Shown: in pieces, positions 44,926 through 54,464 of the stretch
Layout: each line of letters starts with the position of its first letter
How positions within the stretch are numbered: position 1 is the first letter of the stretch
NCBI RefSeq assembly: GCF_002157225.2
Contig: NZ_CP020038.1
Location: forward strand, 3,316,501-3,380,500
Direction of reading: 5' to 3'
Length of the DNA: 64,000 bases
Origin: Agarilytica rhodophyticola
Lineage (GTDB): Bacteria > Pseudomonadota > Gammaproteobacteria > Pseudomonadales > Cellvibrionaceae
The notes under the pieces: generated by a model
What the model was told of the DNA's origin: nothing
Databases searched by the model: none
The model's input: only the letters and a program-made list of their open reading frames with translations
Made by a program: the position numbers and the translations under genes

Positions 44926-47283
44926 ATGCTAGATATTAATGATGAGTGTATAGAGCTTAAAACACCCACAGCCATGCCTAACGCTGCCGCATTTTTATGG
45001 AATAAAAAAATGGTGATGCAAGTGAACTGTCGAGGCTTTGTAGTCGCTCAGCACATGCAGCCAGATGCTTCAAAATATTCCCATTCCCCTAATATTGAAG
45101 CGAAAACCTTTATCCAACCCGAACAGCCTTTCTACGCGCATCATCCAGGCCGTTTTGTTTATATTAAAGACGAGCAAAGTGGGGAACTCTTTTCTGTACC
45201 CTATGAACCTGTGCGTAAAACTGGCGATACTTTTGTGTTTTCGGCAGCACAAGATGAAATTCAATGGCGAATAGAATTTCAAGGAATCGAGGTTCAGCTA
45301 ACTTTGAGCATTCCTCGTGACGATGTTGTGGAGCTGTGGCGTTTACAGGTGCGTAATAAAAGCGGTCGCCCTCGTAAACTTAGCATTTATCCTTCATTCA
45401 CCATTGGTTATATGAGTTGGATGAATCAATCTGCTTGTTATCGACAAGACTTAGGTGGCATTGTTGCCAGCAGTGTTTCTCCCTATCAAAAGCTTGAAGA
45501 TTATCCCCGTATTAAAACGTTAAAAGATAAAACTTTCTTTTTACACAATATCAAACCTACGGCATGGGAAACAAACCGCGAAGCGTTCGAGGGAGAAGGT
45601 GGCTTACACCAGCCAAGTGCTGTAGATCAAGAGCAGTTAGAAGATGGTGAAGCCTTTTACCAAACACCTGTGGGCGTATTTCAATTTCGCCACAGTTTTG
45701 ATGTGGATCATAGTCAAGAATATCGCTTCCTTTTTGGGCCAGCTAAAGATGACAGTGAAATTGCTCAGCTGCGAGAAAAATACTTCGCTCCTGGAGCATT
45801 TGAAGCAAGCCTACAAGATTATCGTGCTTATATAAAAGAAGGGGAGGGTTGTCTTACGATTAATACCCCCGATGCCGGCTTTGATAATTTTGTTAATCAT
45901 TGGCTGGGGCGACAAATCTTCTATCATGGGGATGTCAATCGTCTCACTAACGATCCACAAACGCGTAATTATCTGCAAGATAATATGGGAATGTGCTATA
46001 TCAAGCCCCAAGTATCTCGCCATGCGTTCTTACATGCACTTAGCCAACAGGAACAAAGCGGTGCTATGCCAGATGGTATCCTGCTGCATGAAGAGGCGCA
46101 GCTGCAGTATATTAATCAAATCCCTCATACAGATCATTGTGTCTGGTTGCCTATATGCTTACAGGCCTATTTTGACGAGACCGGTGACTACGGTTTGTTG
46201 GACGAACAGGTAAGCGGCCTTAGTGATGGTAAAACTCTGACGGTGTTTGAGCGTGTGACTAATGCCATGCATTGGTTACTTGAAAGCCGAGATGCGCGCA
46301 ACCTTAGCTATATTGCCCAAGGAGATTGGTGCGACCCTATGAATATGGTAGGGCCAAAGGGGCGAGGCGTATCCGGCTGGTTGTCGGTAGCCACTGTTTA
46401 CGCTCTTAAATTATGGGCCGATATCTGCCAGCAGTTTCGGCAACAAGGGCAAGCTGAGAAATTATTGGCTTCTGCTGGACAAATGTCAGAAGCGATTAAC
46501 GAGCATTTATGGGATGGTGATTGGCTTGCTCGAGGCATCACAGACGATAATGTCGTTTTTGGAATTAGTGATGATCCTGAGGGTCGCATCTTTCTTAATC
46601 CGCAAAGCTGGTCGATGTTGGCGGACTGCGTCAATGCTGAGCAGCAACAAAAAATGATTGCAGCGATCGAGCAGCAATTAGAGACGCCTTACGGCGTTAT
46701 GATGTTGGCTCCTGCCTATACCTCGATGCGAGAGGACGTCGGCCGAGTTACCCAAAAATACCCCGGCGTTGCAGAAAATGGTTCGGTGTATAATCACGCT
46801 GCTATCTTCTATATTTACGCTCTTTATACCATTGGCGAGTCCGAACGTGCATTTAAGTTATTGCGTCAGATGATTCCTGGCTCAGATGCGCAAGATTACT
46901 TGCAGCGAGGGCAGTTACCCGCCTATATACCCAATTACTACCGTGGTGCCTATTACCAAATCCCTAAAACGGCAGGTAAATCCAGTCAGCTATTCAATAC
47001 CGGTACCGTCAGCTGGGTATATCGCAGTTTAATCGATGGTTTGTTTGGCCTTAGAGGTTGCCGTGAAGGTCTTTGTATACAACCGCAATTGCCGGCACAT
47101 TGGCAGCACGCCAGTGTGAGTCGAGTCTTCCGAGGCGCTACTTTTGATGTGTCTTATGAGCGAAAAGCATCGTTACATAAAATGTCCATACGTATTAATG
47201 ATAAGGTCTTGGATGAAGCTATAGTGCGAGACATTAAAGTCGGTGAACGTTATAGCATCAAGATCCAATTGCCTGCTGCTTAA
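44926..47283 (+). CDS. GH94 glycoside phosphorylase, cellobionic acid phosphorylase-like
   Basis: A 785-residue cytosolic enzyme of GH94, which breaks beta-glucosides with phosphate to give alpha-glucose 1-phosphate. An N-terminal beta-sandwich (to about 280) precedes the alpha/alpha barrel, with the catalytic motif GDWCDPMNMVG (residues 466-476), whose Asp470 aligns with the general acid. PNYYRGAY and FNTGTVSW near the end belong to the phosphate-side region. Length and the N-terminal block (MQPDASKYSHSPNIEAKTFIQPEQPFYAHHP) look like cellobionic acid phosphorylases of Xanthomonas and Saccharophagus rather than cellobiose phosphorylase, from memory. The symporter upstream fits. If right, it would recover oxidised cello-oligosaccharides made by LPMO action. 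Confidence 0.85.
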   Translation: MLDINDECIELKTPTAMPNAAAFLWNKKMVMQVNCRGFVVAQHMQPDASKYSHSPNIEAKTFIQPEQPFYAHHPGRFVYIKDEQSGELFSVPYEPVRKTGDTFVFSAAQDEIQWRIEFQGIEVQLTLSIPRDDVVELWRLQVRNKSGRPRKLSIYPSFTIGYMSWMNQSACYRQDLGGIVASSVSPYQKLEDYPRIKTLKDKTFFLHNIKPTAWETNREAFEGEGGLHQPSAVDQEQLEDGEAFYQTPVGVFQFRHSFDVDHSQEYRFLFGPAKDDSEIAQLREKYFAPGAFEASLQDYRAYIKEGEGCLTINTPDAGFDNFVNHWLGRQIFYHGDVNRLTNDPQTRNYLQDNMGMCYIKPQVSRHAFLHALSQQEQSGAMPDGILLHEEAQLQYINQIPHTDHCVWLPICLQAYFDETGDYGLLDEQVSGLSDGKTLTVFERVTNAMHWLLESRDARNLSYIAQGDWCDPMNMVGPKGRGVSGWLSVATVYALKLWADICQQFRQQGQAEKLLASAGQMSEAINEHLWDGDWLARGITDDNVVFGISDDPEGRIFLNPQSWSMLADCVNAEQQQKMIAAIEQQLETPYGVMMLAPAYTSMREDVGRVTQKYPGVAENGSVYNHAAIFYIYALYTIGESERAFKLLRQMIPGSDAQDYLQRGQLPAYIPNYYRGAYYQIPKTAGKSSQLFNTGTVSWVYRSLIDGLFGLRGCREGLCIQPQLPAHWQHASVSRVFRGATFDVSYERKASLHKMSIRINDKVLDEAIVRDIKVGERYSIKIQLPAA

Positions 47284-47332
47284 GAGACATGGATGTAGCG
47301 GCCATCAGCTGAAATAATGCAAAGGCCGCATA

Positions 47333-47391
47333 CTAGCTCTAGACTATAGGTACCACTATTGAATGAAGTGCCTGGGGCACTCTAGAGCTAG
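47333..47391. promoter_or_regulatory. 11-bp inverted repeat enclosing a GTGCC/GGCAC hairpin
   Basis: CTAGCTCTAGA (47333-47343) and TCTAGAGCTAG (47381-47391) are perfect complements, with GTGCC-TGG-GGCAC inside the loop near the right arm. It sits between the GH94 stop and the HDOD start, so it may be a terminator, an operator or a 5' leader structure of the HDOD gene. Confidence 0.5.
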
Positions 47392-47405
47392 GCGTTATTG
47401 AGGCG

Positions 47406-48845
47406 ATGTCGGCAAAGCAGCTGAAGTATTGGACAGATAAAATGACTCACCAAAACTTTCCTATTTTGGGAAATGTTATGGGTGAGCTCAATCTTATTAC
47501 AGGCAACGAAGACGCAGAGATCAACCAACTTTCTGAAGTTATACTAAAAGATCCGAACCTGACTTCTCTGGTGTTAAAAGTTGCCAATAGTGTTCAATAT
47601 AATTTAAGTCATTCTCATATTAATACCGTCAGCCGGGCTATTGTGCATATCGGCTTAAAAGGTGTTAGGGCAATCTGCATTTCTTCATTAGTACTAGATA
47701 CTTTGGTACATGGCAAACCTAAAGATCGTGTATTAAAGCTAGTAGCTCAGGGTATTCATGCGGCGACTCAAGCGAGAAACCTCTTTCAGGCAATGGGAGA
47801 AGAGGATGGCGGTGAAGAAGTTTTTATTGCTGCGTTGCTATTTAATTTGGGAGAGATGGGCTTTTGGGCATCGGATGACAATCCCGAAAAACACCAAGAT
47901 TTACTTAATGATTCTCCCGAAATCCGACGTGAAGCGATGGCCAAAATTTTAGGTACCAGTTTTAAAGCCATTACCTTAGAGCTTGCTAGACAGTGGCATC
48001 TGGGGGAGGTTTTGGAACAGGCTTTATATCCTCGTGATAATGCTTCACTTAAAGTTAAAGCTGTGGTGACTGGCGAACGTCTTAGTCGGGCGGCTTGTTA
48101 TGGTTGGCAAAGTCCACAATTAAAAAAAGTATTGAAAGAAGTGGCGGACTACACCGGTATGTCAATGTCGGCGGCGTTAAAAAAAATTAAAGAAGGAGGA
48201 GATGAGGCTGCCGAAGTTGCTCTGAGCTATGGTGTTGCCGAAGCTTGCCCGCTGATACCTTCGAGCTTGGAAGACTTTGTTTTGGAAAAACCAAGCTCTG
48301 CCAATAAAATTTTAAAAAGTGATTCTCACTTACAACTTAGTATTTTACGAGATTTATCTATTGCCACACAGGAAAATGTCAGTGTTAATACCATTTTTCA
48401 AATGGTACTGGAGGGTATGCATCGCGGCATTGGTCTTGAGCGTGTGTGTTTAGCTTTTATTAAAGGCAGAAAACTTGAAGGCAAGCATATGCTAGGTGAA
48501 GGTGTGGAGAGCTGGCACAGTAATTTTGTTATGGATATCAGCCCTTTTTCTGAAAATATTTTTACCCGCTGTATCGAATTAGGGGGTAGCTGTTGGTTTA
48601 AGCCAGATTCTTCTAGCAAAGACAACGACCTCTACTCTAATGATGTGGTAAAAGTACTTCATCATTTCCCATGTTTTATTCATGTGATTGAAGTGGACAA
48701 TCGCAAAGTTGCCGTGTTTTATGCCGATCGATCAGACTTTGGCGGCAAGCTTTCTCATGAGCAATTTGAAAGCTTTAAACATTTTTGCTCGCAAGCACAA
48801 ATAAGCTTAAATTTACTCTCAAAAAATAAATCTCAGGGCCGCTAG
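47406..48845 (+). CDS. HDOD domain signalling protein
   Basis: A 479-residue cytosolic protein. The HDOD domain occupies about residues 15-215 (FPILGNVMGELNLI, SEVILKDPNLTSLVLKVANSVQYN, SRAIVHIGLKGVRAICIS, FIAALLFNLGEMGFW). HDOD domains are HD-like but normally lack full phosphodiesterase residues; here LFNLGE replaces the HD pair, so catalysis is unlikely. Residues 310-475 look like a GAF-type sensor (LRDLSIATQENVSVNTIFQMVLEGMHRGIGLERVCLAFI). Such proteins link signalling to motility, stress or type IV pili. It is transcribed towards the convergent mltD gene and stands between the sugar cluster and the conserved backbone. Confidence 0.88.
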   Translation: MSAKQLKYWTDKMTHQNFPILGNVMGELNLITGNEDAEINQLSEVILKDPNLTSLVLKVANSVQYNLSHSHINTVSRAIVHIGLKGVRAICISSLVLDTLVHGKPKDRVLKLVAQGIHAATQARNLFQAMGEEDGGEEVFIAALLFNLGEMGFWASDDNPEKHQDLLNDSPEIRREAMAKILGTSFKAITLELARQWHLGEVLEQALYPRDNASLKVKAVVTGERLSRAACYGWQSPQLKKVLKEVADYTGMSMSAALKKIKEGGDEAAEVALSYGVAEACPLIPSSLEDFVLEKPSSANKILKSDSHLQLSILRDLSIATQENVSVNTIFQMVLEGMHRGIGLERVCLAFIKGRKLEGKHMLGEGVESWHSNFVMDISPFSENIFTRCIELGGSCWFKPDSSSKDNDLYSNDVVKVLHHFPCFIHVIEVDNRKVAVFYADRSDFGGKLSHEQFESFKHFCSQAQISLNLLSKNKSQGR

Positions 48846-48897
48846 ATAAACACCCAAAAAGTTGTTTCTGAATTAACTTTACTGAATTAAATAGCTG

Positions 48898-50517
48898 CTA
48901 GCTCTCTTGGATTCTTTTTACGTCGACAAACAATTTAAGTGACTGTCCTGGCTGTAAATATTTGGAGCGCTGGATATTGTTCCACTGCAAAATATCGTCA
49001 ATTTTTAAATCGAACTTTTTGGCGATACGAGCCAATGAATCGCCGGAGCGCACTCTATAATTTAATCTGCGCACCACACCTGAGCCGCCAGCAACAGCAG
49101 GTAGTTTCGTCCATATCTTTAATACCTGCCCAGGCTTAATTGGATCTCGTTGCGCCATACTATTCCAGCGGGCCAATTTGGCGGTACTGACTTTGTAGCG
49201 CCGGCTGATAGACCATAAACTATCACCGCTTTTTACGGTGTAATCTATTTTTTGTCCGCCCTGTTTTTTGGCAACCGCAGCGTAGCGTTTGGCAATGCGC
49301 TCGTCGAAGCTATAACTATAGTGTTTCCCTGGTTTTGCTGCGACAGGCACCATCAATGTACGCCCTGCACGAATATTGTTGTTGGGTAGCTTATTGATGG
49401 TTTTCAATGAGGCAACGCTAATTTTGTAGCGTCTGGCGATGGTAGATAAACTATCCCCTGAACGAATTTTGTAACGTTCCCAGGTAACACGATCTTCATC
49501 TGGAATCTTGGCTAATTTTTCACTGAAGCTAATTGCACGTTCAGCTGGCATCAGTAACTCATGGGGGCCAGTAGGATCTGTCGCCCAGCGGTTAAAGCCT
49601 GGGTTTAGGTGGTAGAGCACATTCATGTCAATCTCTGCCAAGTTTGCCGCCTGCGCTAAGTCGATTTGTGAGCCGATTTTGACGGCGGTAAAATATTGTT
49701 CATTAGGTACGCTATGAAGGGTTACATTGTGGGCGTGTGGGTCGGCAAATATTTTTGCTAAGGCCAGTAGGCGAGGGACGTAGTCTTTGGTTTCTTTAGG
49801 TAAGTCCAGGTTCCAAAAGTCAGTAGGTTTACCGCGTTTTTTATTCTTTTTTATAGCTCGAGATACATTTCCAGCACCGCTGTTATAGGAAGCTAATGCC
49901 AATAGCCAATCGCCATCGAAGCGCTTGTGTTGTTTTTGTAAATACTTTAGTGCAGCCTCTGTCGAGGCGACAACATCACGGCGTCCGTCGTACCACCAAT
50001 TTTGCTTGAGCCCGAGCATACGGCCAGTGCCTGGTACAATTTGCCACATACCCGAAGCGCGTCCATGAGAATAGGCAAAGGGGTCAAAGGCGCTTTCAAC
50101 AATAGGTAGCAACGCAATCTCTAATGGCATATTTCGTTTTTCGAGTTGCTCAACAATATGAAACATATAAGGCTGGGAGCGCTTTGTTACTCGCATCATA
50201 TATTTGGGGTGGCGCACATACCATTTAAGCTGTGTTTGTACACGTTTATTATCGTATTCGGGTAATTTATAACCTTCACGGACTCGATCCCATACATCTT
50301 TATGGGGCACATTATCACTGGTGAAAAGCTCATCGGCAGAGATAAAACATTCAGGGTCGAGATCAAAATCTTCACTAATTGGATAGGCAGGTCCCATTTC
50401 GGAATTAGCGCTGGCAAACGCGTTTGGCTGATCAACAAAGTGTTGTTTAAGATTGCTACATGCGGAGATAAAAAAGAAACTAACGAAAAAAAATAATTTA
50501 ATTTTGTTAAACAGCAT
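48898..50517 (-). CDS. mltD: Membrane-bound lytic murein transglycosylase D
   Basis: A 539-residue outer-membrane lipoprotein that cleaves peptidoglycan to 1,6-anhydromuropeptides. Signal with lipobox ISAC (Cys20). The SLT domain has ALLPIVESAFDPFAYSHGRASGMWQIVPGTGRMLGL with the catalytic Glu in ESAFD, and NSGAGNVSRAIKKN. Three LysM modules follow at the C-terminus (YKIRSGDSLSTIARRYKIS, YTVKSGDSLWSISRRYKVS, YRVRSGDSLARIAKKFDLK), which bind glycan. Gene order gloB-mltD on the same strand with a 190-bp gap is conserved in pseudomonads. Confidence 0.97.
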   Translation of the reverse strand: MLFNKIKLFFFVSFFFISACSNLKQHFVDQPNAFASANSEMGPAYPISEDFDLDPECFISADELFTSDNVPHKDVWDRVREGYKLPEYDNKRVQTQLKWYVRHPKYMMRVTKRSQPYMFHIVEQLEKRNMPLEIALLPIVESAFDPFAYSHGRASGMWQIVPGTGRMLGLKQNWWYDGRRDVVASTEAALKYLQKQHKRFDGDWLLALASYNSGAGNVSRAIKKNKKRGKPTDFWNLDLPKETKDYVPRLLALAKIFADPHAHNVTLHSVPNEQYFTAVKIGSQIDLAQAANLAEIDMNVLYHLNPGFNRWATDPTGPHELLMPAERAISFSEKLAKIPDEDRVTWERYKIRSGDSLSTIARRYKISVASLKTINKLPNNNIRAGRTLMVPVAAKPGKHYSYSFDERIAKRYAAVAKKQGGQKIDYTVKSGDSLWSISRRYKVSTAKLARWNSMAQRDPIKPGQVLKIWTKLPAVAGGSGVVRRLNYRVRSGDSLARIAKKFDLKIDDILQWNNIQRSKYLQPGQSLKLFVDVKRIQES

Positions 50518-50708
50518 TATAACGCCCTGGTGCTTATAGTACGCGCTAGTCTAACGACAAGTTCGATAAAATCAATGGCTTGTTGTTAAACTTGGCTTGT
50601 TTGAGGAGAAAGGATTCCTATTTGCCTCACGGGTCACAGTAAAAACTCACGATAAAAATGCGATTTTACTTACATCATGTCTATAAAAAGAAATGTTGTA
50701 TAAAAGTG

Positions 50709-51485
50709 TTAAAAATTATCTTTCCACTGCCTGAGTGCTGTGAATACTTCCAACTCATCAGCAAGGGAGTGACCGATATGTTGTTTGGCCATATCAACGA
50801 CGGCGCTATTATTGCAGCGCAAAAAAGGGTTGACTTGAGTTTCCAGTGCAATAGTCGTGGGTAGTGAGGGTTGGCCTTGTGCTCGCATCTGTATCACACT
50901 TTGTTCTCGTTCTAAGAGGGCTGGGTTATTTGGCTCAACCGCTTTGGCAAAGGCGATGTTTGCTTGGGTGTATTCATGGGCACTATATACCAGCGTGTTT
51001 TCTGGTAGTTGTTTTAATCTGTCTAATGAGGATTTTAACTCTAAATGAGTGCCCGAAAAAATCCGGCCGCAGCCAGAGGAAAATAATACGTCGCCACTGA
51101 AAAGCTGATAGTTATCATTGCTCTCAACCACGTAACATAGATGCTCTGGCATGTGCCCTGGTGCTGCGTAGGCTGTGCAGTTTGTACCCCAGAGTGAAAA
51201 CTTATCATCGTCATAAAGAGGGTGTGTAATTTGAGGAATGTGTTGCGAGTCCGGCCCGAGTATAGCCACGTTTTTGTATCGCAAAATGTCATCAAGGCCG
51301 CCGATATGGTCATAGTGCGAGTGAGTAATCAAGACACCCACTAGTTCGAGCTTGTGCTTCTCCAAATATTCAATCACGGCTGTGGCATCACCAGGATCTA
51401 CTACCCAGACTTCGTTACCATCTGTTTGCTGAATAAGCCAGACGTAGTTGTCTTGAAATGTTGGGATAGGAGAAACTTTGAACAT
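50709..51485 (-). CDS. gloB: Hydroxyacylglutathione hydrolase (glyoxalase II)
   Basis: A 258-residue metallo-beta-lactamase-fold enzyme that hydrolyses S-D-lactoylglutathione to D-lactate and glutathione. The dinuclear metal motif THSHYDHIGG is complete (His55, His57, Asp59, His60). APGHMPEHLCYV, FSGDVLFSSGCGRIFSG and VYSAHEYTQANIAFA supply the further ligands and the glutathione-binding region. It diverges from the methyltransferase gene and precedes mltD. With the GST and formaldehyde dehydrogenase at 9-16 kb it completes the glutathione-linked detoxification set of the window. Confidence 0.97.
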   Translation of the reverse strand: MFKVSPIPTFQDNYVWLIQQTDGNEVWVVDPGDATAVIEYLEKHKLELVGVLITHSHYDHIGGLDDILRYKNVAILGPDSQHIPQITHPLYDDDKFSLWGTNCTAYAAPGHMPEHLCYVVESNDNYQLFSGDVLFSSGCGRIFSGTHLELKSSLDRLKQLPENTLVYSAHEYTQANIAFAKAVEPNNPALLEREQSVIQMRAQGQPSLPTTIALETQVNPFLRCNNSAVVDMAKQHIGHSLADELEVFTALRQWKDNF

Positions 51486-51684
51486 ATTATGACCTCTTGT
51501 ATGTGATCTTCTTAATTCGATCTTGCAACCAGTACCTTTTAGTCTATACCTTTGAACCCAGGCACTTTATAAGCGACTTTGTGCGTGGTGGCAATGTTAA
51601 TAAGGTGCGTATTTTGTCGTATTGACATAAAATAAAGGTAAGAGTGCATTTATTTTGTTCGTGTATATTTGTTTTGGAGTCATG

Positions 51685-52524
51685 ATGAAGTCATTGAGAT
51701 CTCGATTCAATATTGATCCGCTCGCACAGTCACAGGCACGCATTGCCCAGTGGTTCTCCACGCCCTTGGGTCGGCGTATGCTCTTTCATGAGCGTAAAAC
51801 TTTATCTGAGGAGCTGCGTTATTTATTTGGTTACCATTTTATGCAGCTAAGCCCTGTCGCCAATGTCAACTTTGGCAGTGCCAGTCGAATTAATCACTGT
51901 ATCTCTATGTCACCGGCTGTAAGCGGCTTAGATGATAAAAATTCCAGTATCGATGGCGTCAGTGATTTTTGCGATTTACCTTTTGATGATGATGTCATTG
52001 ATGTGACTGTGTTGCACCATGTATTGGAGTTCTCTGAAAATCCACATCAAGTGCTAAAAGAAGCAGCTAGGGTCACGATTCCAAGAGGATATATCATTAT
52101 TGTCGCTTTCAACCCTATAAGTTTATCTGGGCTATTTCAGCCGCTGGGTGCACTTCTTAATTTCAGTAGCATTTCCCGCCGTCGACTTTTACGCGCTGGC
52201 AGAATGAAGGATTGGTTAGAGTTTCTCGACTTTACCTGCTTAAGTACCAAACAAGTTTTCCATAATCTACCCATTAACAATGCTCGCTTTTTAGCCTCTA
52301 CACGAGTGTTAGAAAGATTCAAGTACAAAAATAAAATGCCGATGGGAATGTCATTTGTGATGGTGGCCCGTAAGGATAAAGCGGGGCTAACCCCAATAAA
52401 ACCCAAGTGGGAGAAGGGCAATTTACTCGGTGCTATGCCAATTGCTAAGCAAGCCATTCGCGCCAATGCGGCTAAAGAAGGTTTGGTATTACCATTTAGA
52501 ACAAAAATCAAAAGAGAGTTTTAG
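51685..52524 (+). CDS. SAM-dependent methyltransferase (class I)
   Basis: About 279 residues. The methyltransferase core carries FCDLPFDDDVIDVTVLHHVLEFSENPHQVLKEAARVTIPRGYIIIVAFNP, the post-motif region of class I enzymes acting on small molecules; the N-terminal SAM motif is divergent (VNFGSASRINHCISMSP). I chose ATG 51685 with GGAG six bases upstream; ATG 51682 is adjacent and a TTG at 51655 is less likely. Homologues sit between gloB and rnhA in pseudomonads. The substrate is not established. It diverges from gloB. Confidence 0.88.
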   Translation: MKSLRSRFNIDPLAQSQARIAQWFSTPLGRRMLFHERKTLSEELRYLFGYHFMQLSPVANVNFGSASRINHCISMSPAVSGLDDKNSSIDGVSDFCDLPFDDDVIDVTVLHHVLEFSENPHQVLKEAARVTIPRGYIIIVAFNPISLSGLFQPLGALLNFSSISRRRLLRAGRMKDWLEFLDFTCLSTKQVFHNLPINNARFLASTRVLERFKYKNKMPMGMSFVMVARKDKAGLTPIKPKWEKGNLLGAMPIAKQAIRANAAKEGLVLPFRTKIKREF

Positions 52525-52815
52525 AGGCTTTCATCGCAATAAATATATTGCAACACAATTGTCAACGAATTGCTGGAGAATGCTGTAAGGGCTTATAACT
52601 ATTTGTAGTAAGTTTCATCATTTTCTATTGAAAATATTTTGACTTGTAGGCAGACTCTTAGACAAAGTATAGGGCGCCAGCTTCAATTCCATTATACTTA
52701 CATGATATATTTATAAGCTCTCGATATATAGAAATTCGCTTAAAAAAGTTATAAAGTACGCCTTACAGGTGTGATTAATAATATTAATAATAGAAATTAA
52801 GCTTTAGGAAGGTAT
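52525..52815. other. 291-bp gap where rnhA is expected
   Basis: AT-rich sequence with no open frame of rnhA length (about 150 codons) on either strand. It must hold the dnaQ promoter. Confidence 0.7.
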
Positions 52816-53535
52816 GTGAGACAGATAGTTCTGGATACTGAAACCACAGGTCTTGAGCACGCCCAAGGCCATAGAATCATTGAGATTGGCTGTGTTGAAT
52901 TGGTCAATCGTAGGCTTACCGGCAATCACTATCACCAATATATTCAGCCTAATCGAGAAGTAGATGAAGGTGCCATGGCTGTCCATGGTATCACCAATGA
53001 GTTCTTATTGGACAAACCTGTCTTTGCCGACATCATCAATGACTTTCTAACATTCATCGGTGATTCCCAGCTGGTTATCCATAATGCTCCCTTTGACGTT
53101 GGCTTTCTTGATAGTGAAATAGCCCGTTTCGATTCCACTTTGCCCCTTATTGAGCAGCGCTGTAAGGTGCTCGATACGCTCACCATGGCGAGACAGAAGC
53201 ACCCTGGGCAAAAAAATAATCTCGATGCCTTATGTAAGCGTTACGAAGTCGACAACTCCCAGCGAGACCTCCATGGCGCTCTTCTCGATGCCGAAATTTT
53301 AGCTGATGTCTATTTGGTGATGACCGGTGGCCAGCGAAATTTGCTTTTTAACGGCGCCAGTTCAGATGATGAAGGCGATGGGAGCTATGTTGAACAAATT
53401 ATTAGGGTCGATGCTAATCGGCCAAGGCTCAGTGTTGTTAGAGCTGATGAAGGTGAATTGTCCCGCCACAATAAAAAATTAGAGGCCATTGACAAAGCAT
53501 CTGGGGGGAATTGTCTGTGGTTGAAGCCAGTTTGA
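52816..53535 (+). CDS. dnaQ: DNA polymerase III epsilon subunit (3'-5' proofreading exonuclease)
   Basis: A 239-residue DEDDh exonuclease. Exo I is IVLDTETTG (Asp7, Glu9), Exo II is IHNAPFDVGFLD and Exo III is LHGALLDAEILADVYL, with the catalytic His and Asp. The C-terminal tail should contact the alpha subunit. Translation starts at GTG 52816 with AGGAAGG three to nine bases upstream; an overlapping ATG is followed at once by a stop. In Pseudomonas and many relatives rnhA lies immediately upstream, often sharing the promoter; here the 291-bp gap shows no rnhA. Confidence 0.97.
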   Translation: MRQIVLDTETTGLEHAQGHRIIEIGCVELVNRRLTGNHYHQYIQPNREVDEGAMAVHGITNEFLLDKPVFADIINDFLTFIGDSQLVIHNAPFDVGFLDSEIARFDSTLPLIEQRCKVLDTLTMARQKHPGQKNNLDALCKRYEVDNSQRDLHGALLDAEILADVYLVMTGGQRNLLFNGASSDDEGDGSYVEQIIRVDANRPRLSVVRADEGELSRHNKKLEAIDKASGGNCLWLKPV

Positions 53536-53703
53536 TTTTTTATGTGCCATCCTCCGATCGAGAATTATTTTAGGTTTTAAGCTTAAGTTGTTAATTTCAC
53601 TGGAAAATTTATAATGATTTTCTGTGTCAATGCTATACTTGCTGCAATAGCAATACCTGAACAAGGCATTACTTGCACTTAATAATATGGAATAGAAGCG
53701 ACA

Positions 53704-54174
53704 ATGCGACATACCTTATATTTATCAAGTACATTAATTGCTCTTTGGCTATTGAATTCAGGCCACTACACACCGCTGATATTGGCACTAGGATGTTTTT
53801 CCGTAGGCTTGACGGTGTGGATTGCTCACAAAATGGATGTGGTGGATGGTGAAGCGCAACCGATCCATCTCACCTTAAGATTGCCTGGCTATTGGTTTTG
53901 GCTGACAAAGGAAATTGTGCTATCAAATATCGATGTGGTGAAACGTGTCTGGCTTGCGCCAGAGAGTATTGATCCTGCCGTGGCCACTTTAAAAATCTCT
54001 CAAACCACTGACATGGGCCGTGTCATTTACGCCAACTCAATTACCCTGACACCAGGCACGGTGACCCTAGATCTGAAAGACGATGAAGTGCTTATCCATT
54101 CATTGACGCGCGAAGGCTTGCGCGATTTGCAAAATGGCGAAATGGATCGTCGCGTATCGCTACTGGAGAAATGA
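53704..54174 (+). CDS. mrpE: Mrp-type Na+/H+ antiporter subunit E
   Basis: A 156-residue membrane protein with two hydrophobic segments at residues 5-40 and a hydrophilic tail containing VKRVWLAPESIDPA, TDMGRVIYANSITLTPGTVTLDL and VLIHSLTREGLRDL, the MrpE signature. MrpE is a non-antiporter-like subunit needed for assembly of the hetero-oligomeric cation/proton antiporter. First gene of a nine-gene operon. It overlaps mrpF by four bases (ATGA). Confidence 0.93.
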   Translation: MRHTLYLSSTLIALWLLNSGHYTPLILALGCFSVGLTVWIAHKMDVVDGEAQPIHLTLRLPGYWFWLTKEIVLSNIDVVKRVWLAPESIDPAVATLKISQTTDMGRVIYANSITLTPGTVTLDLKDDEVLIHSLTREGLRDLQNGEMDRRVSLLEK

Positions 54175-54464
54175 TGTTTGTCGCCGCCGTTGCCGCCATA
54201 TTGATCTCTATGATTCTCGCCCTGTTTCGCGCATTTATGGGGCCGACACTTTATGACCGGATTCTCTCAGTCAATATGTTTGGCACTAAGACCGTCATTA
54301 TGATCTCACTTCTAGGCTTTATGATGGGGCGTCCAGAGTTTCTTGACATCGCATTAGTTTATGCACTTATTAACTTTATAAGCATTATCGGTATTTTGCG
54401 ATTCTTTGAATATGCCGAGTCGGATGCCGATACAAATGCCGAAAAAAAGGAGCTTAAGTCGTAA
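54171..54464 (+). CDS. mrpF: Mrp-type Na+/H+ antiporter subunit F
   Basis: A 97-residue protein with three transmembrane segments and the family block FRAFMGPTLYDRILSVNMFGTKTVIMISLLGF and PEFLDIALVYALINFISIIGILRFFE. Overlaps mrpE at ATGA and shares TAATG with mrpG, which signals tight coupling. Confidence 0.94.
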   Translation: MMFVAAVAAILISMILALFRAFMGPTLYDRILSVNMFGTKTVIMISLLGFMMGRPEFLDIALVYALINFISIIGILRFFEYAESDADTNAEKKELKS

